Positions 35,868-47,800 of a stretch of 64,000 nt of DNA are shown here, in pieces. Within the stretch, counting starts at the first letter, position 1. Each line of letters opens with the position of its first letter. The translations under genes were made by a program, and so were the position numbers. A model generated the notes under the pieces. That model did not search any database. It saw only the letters and a program-made list of their open reading frames with translations, and was not told the origin of the DNA. The stretch lies in contig CM059562.1 in NCBI GenBank assembly GCA_030386875.1, positions 60,262,201-60,326,200 on the forward strand. Reading direction: 5' to 3'. This stretch comes from Morinoia aosen. Its lineage: Eukaryota > Arthropoda > Malacostraca > Amphipoda > Talitridae.

Positions 35868-36075
35868 CAGATGCAGCAAGAACCAATTTGACTTTCCATT
35901 CCGACCAAGATTCCTTAGGACTCACTTTGTACCGAACCAGGGTAGGTATATGACCAGAATCTGGCCATAAACACAAAAGCTTTCCGTTTTTTTCCCGCAT
36001 CCATGTTCTAGGAACAACCTCCCACTTTCCTCTATAAAGGCAAATGCAAACGAATGACTTCGTGCATTTCTCCAT
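35868..36075 (-). CDS. DUF4806-type gene, exon 1 (N-terminal module)
   Basis: The exon encodes the module with GKWEVVPRTWM and LLCLWPDSG, ending with KLVLAAS. The donor is CTG/GTAAGTT and leaves one base (phase 1). I chose the ATG at 36075 (context TTAATATGG) because it places the conserved module near the N-terminus. The same frame stays open to an ATG at 36258 and would add a basic KKRR stretch and a repeated acidic SSENED/SSENEA segment encoded by an 18-bp duplication. Those residues look protein-like, so the longer start is a real alternative. A further possibility is an acceptor at TTATAG (about 36046) joined to an unseen upstream exon. Confidence 0.7.
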
Positions 36076-36367
36076 ATTAACTGAATTGAGAAACAATATT
36101 TTCTTTTCTGATGAAGCTTCATTTTCTGATGAATCTTCATTTTCTGATGAATTTTCAGCCACAGTAGCCAATGCAGCCAACCGTCGTTTTTTTTGACGTT
36201 TGCATAAAAATGGAAATGTTTTCTTTTTTCCATTTGAAATTCTGAATGAAACGTTCAAAATATATATAAAATCCTGTCATAAAATAATTACAGAAAAATT
36301 ATGAAGAGGAAATTTTTCATTATTAAATGCTATTAAATTAGAAGAGACGATTGGATCTTCATGCTAC

Positions 36368-36522
36368 GAAAATTTGAGATCTACTGAAAGTATCGGTATC
36401 GGAATCGGCAGTGTCAGCCTTTTTCTCGAGTATCGGTATCGGCGTCGAAAAAAATGAAGGATCTTAGCCGATAATCCGTTACTTTTATACTACTTTCAGT
36501 AGACCGGTAATGTAAAATTTCG
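36368..36522. repeat. Small element with inverted ends and TATCGG repeats
   Basis: CTACTGAAAGTA at 36381-36392 is the exact reverse complement of 36491-36502, and AT-rich AAAATTT words flank both outer sides. Inside, GTATCGGTATCGG occurs twice (36391 and 36430). A related piece, in inverse orientation, lies at 37201-37229 (ATACCGATGCCAGAAAAAGG). It looks like a small MITE-like repeat family. Confidence 0.5.
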
Positions 36523-39091
36523 ATTAATAACAAACAACGCATCAGTTTATTTATTTATATGACATCATAAGAAAAGTTAGATTTAATCTTCTACATAAAA
36601 AATTAGAATTGAACATGGAAAATTGTTATCATAACCCATTTTCATTTACACAGAAAAAAGGGGCTTGAGTGTATGTTCGCGTACTTACAAGCACACCCAA
36701 GAACCCATGACATCTGCCTGAGATCACGCTACGCACGCTAGTAGGATGCTTCTTAATTTAAAATATAATTTAACCTTAAACCATCAATAGTCTACCTGTT
36801 CATCAGATGATTATAAATTTTTCTTCTTCCATCATGGTTATCCCTTAATTTCATAACGCAGCTCGTCAAAGATTTCTGAAGCTTAATTTTCTTACTAGCA
36901 AACTGAAAACTAGTGATGTACTTGTAAGACCTTGGAATAAAATAATTTACATATAGAGGGGTTTGCTGGAAACTGAGTTGAATTAAAACCGCATGAATTA
37001 AGATCGAAATTGATTAATGTAATTAACAGCACATTGCAATGAATAAAATGTTGATAGAATTGCAGGGCAAAATACAAAAAATAACTGAATTTAATGCTAG
37101 GAGAATAACTAATAATGGTTAACCCAACACTTGTTTTCTGTTCGAGTAATCGAAGAAAACGTTAGGTTGTGTCGTGTTGAGGGGCCACTCAAGCCGCTAC
37201 ATACCGATGCCAGAAAAAGGCCGACACCGTTACTATCGCTACATCTCTATTGAAAACATTGTGTATTGTTGAATGTCAAAGGTTTCTTAAGTGGCATCAT
37301 ACTGTATCTTAAAAGCTTGAAGCTGAACTGTGTTAACACTCACTGTCGAATAAGAATAGAATTATTAGTGAATAAACATTCACTATTATACTTTGCATTT
37401 ATTGCTCCTTATAACTACAATTTAAATTTTGAAGTAAATATACTTGTGCACTAACGAATATGAAATAAATATTGGTTGTACAGGAGTGCAATTCCGATTG
37501 GCCTTGCAGAGCGTAATTGTTCCTTCTTTTTAATACATATTACTATTCATTTACACTAAAAAATTATTGAGACAAGGGCATTCCCTCATCAGGCACTTGA
37601 CAACATGCTATGCCGGCTTATAACGTCCTCAATGGAATAAGAAACTCATGTGAGAACGAACATCTTATACCATATTAGAGCAGAAATTTTATTAGAAATA
37701 AGATATACCCTCATGTACTATACACTCGCACTGATGTACACTCTCACATTACTTGAAACTTATAAAATAAATGAGAAACCACTACAGCACCCGAAACGCG
37801 CAACACCAGTCAAATAACTGCCGCGAAAAGGCGTCACGTGTGCGTCATGGTGGGTGTGCAGTGTTGCCATCTCTAACTCGAATGCAGAGAAAAAATTGAC
37901 TCAGATGAACAGCAGGAAAGTATTATTCAATATAAACTGGCAACAATTATTTAGTTGACAATTAAATTTCTAATAACATAATGACTATTGACAAAAACGT
38001 TTCTAGGTTTATTTACCAATTTTCTAGTTGGCAGCTCTGCCTAGCAAGTTACCCTCGGCAGCTGTACCAACTCTAACTTTCAGGGCAAAAGAATTTTGCT
38101 GTCTGAGAGTGCTCGGGAATGTTGGCATATGCGATTTTCCCTTAAAAATATTTTGAACTTTCGTTTGAGAGTAATTTGATGTTGATGGGTGCATTATTTT
38201 GAAAGTTACTAGTGGATGAACGCGAATCGGATAGGTAAATCCAGAAATTTATGTAGTTTATGGAAAAACGTTTTTTTACCGTCTCGGTTGCGGCCTGCCG
38301 GTGGAATTTTGCACGAAAATGTAACAGCTGTTCAACATTTTAGATAATTATTATTATTGACCACAGCACTTTATACTCGTACATGGGACAAGTTGGATAC
38401 AAGAATAAATATAACATATTTAATTAACACATTTAGCCCAGTGCTTGTTGCGATGTGCTTCACTGTATGCAATATTACAACTGATTTCGATAGTTTTGCA
38501 TGTATGTGATTGATGTGGTCTGAAAAAATTCAATTTTCAAACCGTATGAGTCATAAAAATTGACAATTATCGGTTTCTTCAATGTTTTCATCGTATTTTT
38601 ATTTTTATCGTATGTATTTTTTTACAATTTTGAGATGTTATCCAAATAATAAACCAGCGAACAGTAATTCCTCTTGTCAAACTAACCTATTTCTTTTAAT
38701 ATTTTTATCATTGTTGGAATTTAATTTAGTTTGTATTACAAATGCGTAGTTTTCACCAATTGTTTTTAACAATTTTGCCTTTTATGATATGTAAAAATTG
38801 TGCAAGCATGATACTATTTTTCGATTGATTTACAGGCCTCTTTTTTTTAAATGAACTAATCGCTTAAAACGTTCAAATATATATATTTTTAATTTGGATC
38901 TTCTCATTCGCCTAAGTTATGAAGTCTTTTTTTTTGTATGAGAATTGCATGTCTTACTTTTGTTGACATTTATACATATTTTATTAGGCTCAATTGCAAT
39001 AAAACATCCTGTTCATCGAGACCTAAACATTCAAATTTCATTCTGATTTCTGATACCGCAAGAGTTTCAATAAATATCGTCCGTGAAAATA
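36523..39091. other. No gene seen; AT-rich DNA
   Basis: Only short ORFs are present. The piece at 37201-37229 matches the TATCGG element at 36.4 kb in inverse orientation. From 38340 to 39000 the DNA is especially T-rich with long homopolymer runs. No regulatory or RNA element is recognised. Confidence 0.55.
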
Positions 39092-39360
39092 TCGCCTGAT
39101 ATCCAGAAATAATGACATCCGTGGCCACCCCGCTCGCTTGATCTCAGCCCCTGCGACTTCTTCTTATGGGGTACTTGAAGTCCAAAGTGTACCTTGGCAA
39201 ACCACGCTTTATTCCAGCATTCAAAGAAACCATACGACCTGAAATTGCAGCGATTTCGATTACAATGTTAGAAGATGTGATGAGAAACTTTAACGATCGT
39301 CTGCAAGAATACATCGGTGTAGAAGGACGCCATTTATCGGGAATAATTTTCCATAATTAG
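39092..39360 (+). pseudogene. Mariner-type transposase C-terminal relic
   Basis: Plus-strand translation shows ISRNNDIR, then WPPRSLDLSPCDFFLWG, the region around the last catalytic aspartate of a mariner-family transposase. After a one-base deletion at about 39167 the other frame continues with YLKSKVYLGKP and RNFNDRLQEYIGVEGRH to a TAG at 39360. An additional shift separates NDIR from WPPR. Only the last part of the protein remains and no terminal inverted repeat was found. It is a different mariner lineage from the element at 28 kb, judging by the motif wording. Confidence 0.8.
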
Positions 39361-39434
39361 TTGTCGTCTACGTAATTATAAAAGTTTCAATGAAAATAGG
39401 AGAGCAAAAATCACTGATATGAATTTCATGATAC

Positions 39435-39470
39435 TGAGAACGTTTCGGGCGAATACCCATCATCAGCTCA
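39435..39470 (-). ncRNA. Hammerhead-ribozyme-like motif (Penelope-element type)
   Basis: Read on the minus strand, TGAG precedes the core CTGATGA, followed by a T and a helix GGG/CCC closing a short loop, then GAAACGTT and CTCA. The TGAG and CTCA strands form helix I (extended by two more pairs after one mismatch), GGG-CCC plus a G-U pair forms helix II, and ACGU is a self-complementary minimal helix III with GUU as the cleavage triplet. Small hammerheads with such short helix III are known from Penelope-like retroelements and act as dimers. The unpaired T after CTGATGA departs from the classical consensus. No reverse transcriptase is visible nearby, so this would be a solo relic. Confidence 0.45.
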
Positions 39471-39920
39471 TTAAAAGAATCTGACGTATATCGCTGAAGT
39501 AAAAATAAACTTAGATGTACAAACAGACATAAACACGGAATCAAATGTAACATAAAATAAAAAAGTAAAACTGATGTAAATAACACGAAACACAACTAAG
39601 AACCCATTATGCTAAGAAGGTATGGACTCAACTGATTGTTAAGTGAAAGCTTGCATTTAAAAATGAGAAGCGATTCAAAAATTCTAAGATCTTAAACACT
39701 TGAAGCTACTCGTACTACTTTAAAATAACTAGGGTGAGGAGTAACATTGCAAGTTTCAGCATGATCGCGAATACCGGAGTGAGATGGACGGGTCATTCGA
39801 ACACCAGTACGATAACTAACTCCATCATGCTCGGCCACTCTAGCTCCGAGAGTACGTGTGGTCATGTCTAATTACTCAGATGGACATCGTGCACAACTCT
39901 ATGAATAAACTAGTGAGGCC

Positions 39921-39968
39921 CGGCGAATTACCCCTTAATGTAATTCGCCGGCGAATTACCCCTTAATG
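39921..39968. repeat. Tandem 20-bp repeat with hairpin (GGCGAATTAC)
   Basis: GGCGAATTAC at 39922-39931 is the exact reverse complement of 39940-39949 with loop CCCTTAAT. A second copy of CGGCGAATTACCCCTTAATG follows directly at 39949-39968. It may be a footprint of a transposon excision or a small expansion. No neighbouring gene is evident. Confidence 0.7.
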
Positions 39969-42121
39969 AACTTACCTGAGATATCTCGTCATTACTTTTT
40001 TCAAAATTTTGGACTTATAATAAGATATCTGCTGCACGAGCCAGGTAACTATTCAATTTAGCATCTAATTATTCAGGTTTTTGCACGAATAATTACAATT
40101 GAAATTTGATTTTGGTAGAAAAAAAAAAATAAGTAGAAGCAAACCTAATTTATTTGTTTAAAAAAAATTGTTTCGGTAAAAGGGTAATGCGTGACTACCA
40201 CTAAAACGACGGAGCAGTTCTCGTGTTGCAATAGCGGTAATTCTTCTACCACATCTTTCGTAGTCCAAGACGAGGAGCCGACATCAAAGGTGAAGCATGT
40301 ATCTTGTTCTCAAAGCGCTGAAATCCAAGTGGAAATGTGGGAGCATCAAGGAGAGAATTTCTCCCCGTGGTGGCCGTTTTAGAGCATGAAGCATGAAGAC
40401 ATTCTAGCCTAATCATGATCGTTAACGAGAGTTAAAGTAAGTTGTAGGAAAACAACTCCAATGTAGAACTAACATTTGTTGCGTAAAATGAGCCACGTGT
40501 AGTTCACTGAAAAAATTTGTGACTGAATCGTTTGAGGATGGTATACGTATGTCACCGTCCACAACATTGAAGAAAACATTGGGTACGTTTTATCGGAGGG
40601 TTGCTGTTTGCCAGAATTTTTATAAAGCATTGACCTCCATCATGGGGAATTTGCTTGATAGAATTACTTAGTTCTGTAAGGAAACACGCTGCTGGAACGA
40701 TGGACATTTGCATGGAAAATTGCGTGAGGGTGCAGTCCACTCTGTGAATCCTTTTACGTTTCGAGCAAGTTTACGAAGTAGCTCAGTTTATTGCGACACA
40801 ACACATGCAAACCAATTTTATGCTCGGACTTTCCCTGAATTCGATTTCACCGCGCAGTTTTGTTCCCAGTCCGCGTACTGTAATACGAGGCAATTTTTGG
40901 GGGTGGGGGCTAGAATGATGGTTGAGGTCACCGTTTTCCATGTTTCTTAGATATTTCAAGGTTATAAAAGATAAAATTGCATGAATAAAATGACTCTGTC
41001 GATGAGTATTAGGATAAAAAATGAATGAGTTAGAGAAAGATGAATTGAATCTCGCAAAAGTTGAAGAGAGACTGTATTAAATTCTCATAGGATTCATTAT
41101 ATCAGTAGACAATTTTGCTAAATTTCTAGTTTCATGTGCTGCTCTACACTTACAGCCTTATAAATGAGCTCCGTGACCAATTAAAACTCTTGAGTTAAAT
41201 CTCTGTTATTGATGAAACTTTCGTTCGTTTTTTTTGAGACTGATCTGATTGTGTTTTGCTACGAAACTGACTTTAATTGCAGCGTTTAATGAAAAATTGA
41301 AAATAAAATATTCGCTTTGAGTACCGGTATGCATACATGTAAAATACAATCCAAATGAAGTATTCATTTTTAACAAAGCGACTTTTTACTCAACTCAGTT
41401 TCCTTCATTTTTCTTTGTTAGACGTTGCACTTAATTCGTGTTTTAGAATACTCTTGAAGGCATGGGCAAACACTTTACAGAATTCTGGTTTGCTCTAGGC
41501 AACATTTAAAATGCATTCGTATGTGGAATCTGACGCTAGCTTTATTTGATTTCAAAGAACATAGTTTCAATTTTCTACAATGTTGAAAAAAATCCATTAC
41601 TAAAAGGCAGGTTTTTCACAATTGACGAATGGAAATGCTGGCAGTGTTTTCTTAAAACAATAGTACCATAAGTCTGAAATATTCAAAATTTAACCATGCT
41701 GATGAACAGTTTCTATAATAAATGCACGATGCAGTACGTGTGAGGTGGTCGACCCTACACACACACTAACCATTTTATATCTGATGAGCTCGGCAAATTA
41801 AGATTGACACCACTCTTTATTTTGGTTGAAACTATTTAAACGTTTACGAGCTATGAGCGTTTTATTACGGATTTCAATTTTTTACAGCTATTGTTAATTA
41901 ACGATTCGAGAAAATTTGAGTTCAACTTACATTGGCAGCGATAACCTGCCAAATTATTATGTTTATGAGTGCGTATTTTGATTTTAGTGAAGTAAGATTT
42001 ATTTCTATACACTCTTATTGTTCACATTCTCGAATGCAATGCATTTGAAAAGTTATATTCATACGAACGTAATGCAGAGTGATGTTTCATGATCGTTTCG
42101 AATTTTACAAAGTTTCAGAAT

Positions 42122-42160
42122 GAACACCATTTCTCGTTTCAATCGTTCTAAGTGAGGTGC
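42122..42160 (+). repeat. 39-bp dispersed repeat, copy 1 (partner at 44283)
   Basis: The segment beginning GAACACCATTTCTC and ending GTGAGGTGC matches 44283-44321 at 36 of 39 positions, same orientation. Similarity stops abruptly on both sides. The family is unknown. Confidence 0.55.
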
Positions 42161-44282
42161 AGAGGACTTCTGAAATTCAAATTGAAAGTAATATGTTTAA
42201 GTATGTAAGTAACTCATCCCGCTGGCGCTATGATGGTGGTTAATAAACTTCAATATATTTTAATGCAATTCATCTTGGTCTTACTACGCATACACATGTA
42301 TCATTGCAACAGCATAAAGTGTTTTTTAAAAAAAATATTATGCAAAAAATAATATGCAAAAGCACTTCCTTTTGGCGAGCGCAACGAGTAAAACGTTTAA
42401 GATCGTGAATACTATTTTAATTTAATTATACTAAAAAACCCAGATTTGAGATTACACCTTATAAATTCCTGACTGTTCCAAAGACTCGTAAATGAAGAAG
42501 AAACATTCAAAATATTGCCATGATTATGTTTCTCGCTCATCTCATTTAACGAGTCGACCACCACGAGGTGCATCGCACGGCGCTCAGTTCCTCTCGAGGT
42601 TAAAACTTTAGCACCTGGGCCTATGAATCAGGTGAACTTGATTGAGTTTTTTTCCGTTTTGTTAATTCACACAATCAGTTTACATTGTGCATATATGCTG
42701 GTTGAACAGGAAGGAATTCGCAACATGTGTGCCAAGAATCGGATTTTTTGTTAAAGGAATATTGGACAGAGAAAAAGTGCAGGAAAATAAAACGTGCATT
42801 TTTGAGAGCTAGAAGCTACATTTCGCATTTCACTCGCAGTGCACCAAGAAAGGAAGAACAGATTTTTGGTAAACGGCAAAAGCAATAGTGACGTGTGCAG
42901 CTTCACAGTAAGGCTCGGCCTGCAGCACGGTGCTCGAGCCTACAACCAGCCCCCTCCCCTCCAGAGCGCGCAAGTCGTAGGTTGGGAATGCGGCCGCTAA
43001 CCGAAAACAGGCGCACTTAGCAGGCAATGCTTCATTTACTCACAATGAGAATTCAAAGCGCATACGTGAACTAAATTACCAGAGGAAGGTAGCCTGTCGC
43101 TGCATCAGTGCAGTGCTGGTAGTCCTTTAGCGGGCTAAAAATTGTCCGACTCGGCCAATTTCTGCTGCGTCCTGCGAATGAAAATGATCATACGAGCGTC
43201 TTGCACTGATGTACTGATGTGATATTTGAGCAAATTCTTCCCTTAGCGCCCACCGGCCTGAATGGCTGCCGTATTTCGGGCTGACTGTTCGCCAATCGCG
43301 TAGAGGCGGACATTTGGGAATATTTCTGAAATATCAATCGCCTTGAGGCTTCATGAGGTTCCTAAGTGTCGGAAAATCAATATAAATCTGCACTTTCGAT
43401 CGATATGAAAACCATCACAGCGTATCGTGCTTTTGAAAAAACTTTGATAAAATACTCGGTACTGATGATGAGCAACTGCTACCTTCATTAAAAGATTAAT
43501 AAACTACAAATTTCAAGGTTATAAATTAAGTTTAAAAACAACCCGACACAGCGGGCGAAGGAAGGTCTTGGGTACTTTGAAACACGAAGTTTCAGCGCAA
43601 CTCAGGGGATTTTGAAGGAACTCATAATTTTGTAGCACTGTGTAACGCAGAAGAAATAATTCAATATGCAACTTGGGCATTTAGTTGTAGGATCTCTGAC
43701 AATCGTGATGAAAACGAAAATTTCGAAGGCTTTGATTGGAAAATTTTAGAATTTCGAAGGCTTTTGGCAGCTCTTACTGGAGCAAGTCTTCTTTGCGGGT
43801 CAGGTTTTGTCCTTGACGGGATGAAAACAGTATGAGAATTTTTCTGTGCATTTCAGGGTAGTGTGCTTAAAGATGAGAGTCTAAATCAGTAATATTTCAG
43901 TGTTCGTTAGCACATTAAACGAGATTGCTTGCGTGACGTTATCAATTATGCATTTCATTATCCTGATCGTTTAAAATTAAGATAAACCTCTCGCTACTAA
44001 CAAAACAATGTCTCAACTGGTAGTGGATCTGCTTTCCAACTAATTAATAAATTTATTAATGATGGTGAACTGCCTATCAATGTAACCATATGAATTAAAA
44101 TATTAAAGCGAATCAATGCTTTTCGACGACAGATTGTTCTTAATTAAAATTTAAAATAATTGTTAGTGTCTCGTAATTCTTTTAGAAGATATAATCAGTT
44201 AAAAAAAATCACTTTCCCATGCGGTGCAATTTATTTATTGATGATAGTTCCATTCCTTAGCTTCACAGCGTGGTACTATGTA

Positions 44283-44321
44283 GAACACCATTTCTCATTT
44301 CAATCGTTCGAAATGAGGTGC
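44283..44321 (+). repeat. 39-bp dispersed repeat, copy 2 (partner at 42122)
   Basis: It is the second copy of the segment beginning GAACACCATTTCTC, 2.1 kb from the first. It lies within an unremarkable 64-codon ORF (44160-44354). Confidence 0.55.
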
Positions 44322-44591
44322 TCTGTGCTCTGTGTTATAACTGAGATCTTTTGAAGAGGCTGGCTATCAACACAGGCAGTTACCTCGTGTCTCAAACCCA
44401 AAATTGTGTTTCGATAAGCTCCCTTGATTACATCTGGTCAAAACCAGTTTTTAAAAATGATGCGTATTAGCAGGATGTCCTGTAACTTACTTGTTTATTC
44501 ATTGATTGGATAAATGTTGTTGAATTTATCATGCACGTTTTCATATCAGTTACAGAGTCTACTTGCGTAGACTAGAGAAGTTATTTCAAGT

Positions 44592-44855
44592 ATCCCTAAC
44601 TACAACAAAGGTGTTCCAAAGAGAGGAAGGATGAACACACTGTTTAGCACGGAGTTAAGGATAAGCGGAATCTATGCACAATTAAGGTGTGTTTCCACGC
44701 AAGATCGATCACCTGCGCATGAAAGTAGTAACAAAATGAAAGCTGAAGAAGAAGATCGGAGGGACTGAAAAACAGAACAGCAGTGAACCCAAAATAGATG
44801 ACCGCTAAAAAATAAAAACTGTTCTATTCCAACAAAAAGAACGCCTACCTAACTC
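44592..44855 (+). repeat. Dispersed repeat, copy 2 (partner at 31347)
   Basis: It is alignable over most of its length with 31347-31600 (shared CCAAAGAGAGGAAGGA, GGAATCTATGCA and CAGCAGTGAACC), with an insertion-rich middle. It ends just before a 78-codon minus-strand ORF (45112-44876) that is rich in Lys and Arg and unrecognised. That ORF may be a piece of the same element, but copy 1 has no equivalent. Confidence 0.75.
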
Positions 44856-47800
44856 TCTACCTATTTAAGTCTACCTCACTTGGGAAATTTGTTCTTGGTA
44901 CTCGTCTCTTTCGCATTCCAACAATCGAAGAGGTTTCGCGCAGAAATGAGTTTCCAATTTCGTACGTTTCCTTCCTGTGGGCTTCTGACTTTAGCTACAC
45001 GAAGATACAAGCAATAAGCATAGGTGCATTCGTTTAGCACTTCTTTAAGATAATCTCCTCTTCGTTTTTTCCCATAATAAATTCTCTGCCTATTTCGAGT
45101 GGCTGGAGACACATACTTCTCTCCTGTTCTTGTGTTTTCTTTAACGATTTGTGGTTTGTCGGCCGATGGCTCCGAGTGCGAAACGTAAACAAATTCTAAT
45201 GTCTCGGTATCGAGTTTCCCTCACTCATAGGCCTGGCTGTCTGACCACAGACACTTTGTCTCTGCACCAAAACGAGCACAAACACAACTCGATTTACTCA
45301 GGTCCAAATACTAAACACAGACAGAAAAGAACATTCATAACACCCACAAGCACAGACACAACAAAACATGCATTAGTCCCAACACAAAATACCGACACAA
45401 AAGAACATTACAATATTTTATTCTTCTTTGATAATTTTTTAGCCTGATCCTATCTGTACATAATATTCGTTTCACTTGTGCAGTAACAAATGTCCCGAAT
45501 GACTCAGTGAAAACAGAAATTAATAATGAATTCAGTATTTTGGTGTGCTTCATTGCTACAGCCGATACGTTCATACTGATTACATTGATGCACCAGGAAA
45601 CATTTGTGCAACGGTCCCCCAAAAAATAATAGCCTTCTGACTACCCGTACTCCAAAACTGCGACTCCACTCTATACAAACCGCCACAACAGCTGGAATCC
45701 TCTAAATGACCTGAGCAGTAAGGCGTTATATGTCACCAGAACGACTGCCAGTGTAGTCTAATGGAGATACGAGTGAGCGAGGGGACGGCCCAAATCTAAC
45801 CGATCGACAGCTGCGCCAGCTCATGCAACCTGAGAGACATTGCTGTTTTCATTTGGAACGAAACAAAATCATGTTGGTTGAGAACAACTTGTGGATATGG
45901 AATGCTTAGAGTCTGAAATCTAACAAAATTGAGTTTATAAAGAGATGATGAATGACTGATACAAACGTCTCAAACAGCCTAAAAGAATTGCTAGGGTCAT
46001 CCATTCACCGCTGATCAAACCTGAAAGTGAAATATTTTCTTATTCAGTTGATATATGACGAGTTTTCTTCCATCATGCTCAGTACAAGTTTCCAATGTAA
46101 CATAAATTACCTGGGAGATAAAATGATTCTCGGTGACAATTTTCAATAGTGCTCAGCTCCTTCACAGAACAAAGTGAGATTTGCTCCCAGGTTCATGGGC
46201 GAAGTGATAAATTGACCGAGGGTGATTAATTAACCCTCACACCAAAGGCTAGCATTAAATTTTCTGTTCTGCAGCCCAACGATGCTGATCGAACGACTGT
46301 TATTTACGAATCCGGTGGGAGTAATGAACCGTGTAATTAAGCACCGGCATTAAAATGAATTCGTCGAGTTGAATTTATTGTGTCGGTGCAGCCGTTTGGG
46401 AAATGACACAAGCCAGAAATTGATAACAATCCAAACAATACTCATCACAATGCTTAACTACTTGCATCGTAAATTTTCTAACACGTATATTTTCTCGCAT
46501 AAAACACTAGGACAAAAAAGCATCCTGAACTCTGTAAAGTCGGCCAACGTAAGTCATTACAGCCAAACATTCACCAGCAGAAAATTTAGGGTGTGGATGA
46601 AAAAGTTTTGGTTGGTCAACACCGTGAACAGCCAATCTGTCATTACATAAAATCTGAATGAATATACGAATCAATTTAGATTTTATCTCTTACTGCGTAT
46701 TCTCCTTAAATTTTCCAAAATGTATGGCTGTTCAATTTTATATACGGGAACATACGATTGTTTTGGGCAGGCCGTCTGGGCCTGCCTCTGTGCCCACGAT
46801 CACACAACGATGCCGTAACGCACAGCTGGTGCACGCGTACCTCGTGCGGTGCTCGGCTCAGCCACAACGCACGTACGCTCAAATCCCGCTTCATTCAGTC
46901 GAATGCACTTACCTTATAAAGGATAGCGTTTTTAAAACAATTTACGACTTCAAGGTACCGCAAGCGATAGTAAACGTTCTTCGAGGAGATTGGCTGCGCT
47001 ACGTGCTGTTTTTTCTGCTCTAAATTTTTAAGTTCGAGCGTTTACAAGAAATTACAAACTACAAATTACGATTTGCATGCCTGACAGATGCTAAATAAAT
47101 TGAATTCGAGAAAAGCTGGAGCCAGAAGATATCGGACAAAACAAAGAAAACAGAACGCGGCGTAGCTGAGTCGACGGACAAAGTTTCATTTGCCTGCTGA
47201 ACCTCTATTACAAAGTAAGTTATACGAAAAACCATCTGGAGTACTTACAGTGAAATTACGAGGTATTTAAATGTGTGACGTGAGTGGGTTGAAGTACAGA
47301 CCAGCGATGTTCCTCTGCACTTCATCTCGGTGATGTTACTGAAATGAGATGCGGGCAAATGAAGTAGACGATACACCTATATGTACGCTAATTAGCCGCG
47401 CAATACGGGGGTTGAACAGGCAATGTTATGGATTTAGCTTCACGAATCAGTGGCGTGCGAAAGCTTTAATTAAGCTAGGCCGCTATTTCATTTGAACATA
47501 GTTTCCTCAACACAGTTCATTTTCCATTCGCCATTCCCACTACCGAGCACATCTACTCTTTCATCTTCTCTTCCATTCGACAAGTTAGGATGCTGGAGGC
47601 AAACTCAACACTACCACGAAACTCCTCTTGCGTTGTGAATTTTCGATTGAGAAAGTCCTATTGATGAGTAACAGACAAGCATCAATTTCCGGGTCCTCTT
47701 TTTTTAAGTTTTAGTTGAACGAATCCTAAGACTTGTTTGATAATATGACCATAGTATTCTGAGCAAACTTAGAATATTGTATCAGATTCGTAGTACAGAA

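Larger units (their letters stand above)
32130..36075 (-). pseudogene. Seven-exon DUF4806-domain gene with one in-frame stop
   Basis: I could join seven minus-strand exons (36075-35868, 34530-34321, 34027-33934, 33608-33362, 33231-33057, 32571-32383, 32248-32130) with GT-AG introns and matching phases, giving 1242 nt. The order of parts matches uncharacterised DUF4806 proteins of arthropods. First comes an N-terminal module (WEVVPRTWM, CLWP, a W-rich segment, then DDYELAVAK) at residues 10-80. An acidic and KKRK-type nuclear-targeting-like linker follows at 85-110, then a Ser/Thr-rich region, a coiled coil (about 175-225) and a C-terminal helical domain (about 235-350) containing ELAAKYSLTG. 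Codon 201 is TAA (33520-33518), inside the coiled coil, and the frame continues correctly beyond it. Translation would stop before the DUF4806 domain. Everything else (splice sites, frame, stop, polyadenylation signals) is intact, so this is a young pseudogene, a null allele or a base error. The function of the family is unknown. The first exon could instead extend upstream to 36258 or start elsewhere. Confidence 0.8.
39969..44591. other. No supportable gene
   Basis: AT-rich DNA. ORFs at 40191-40382 and 40708-40950 (plus) and 43027-42830 (minus) are in slightly GC-richer DNA but carry no recognisable domain. A 39-bp segment at 42122-42160 is repeated at 44283-44321 and listed separately. Confidence 0.5.
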
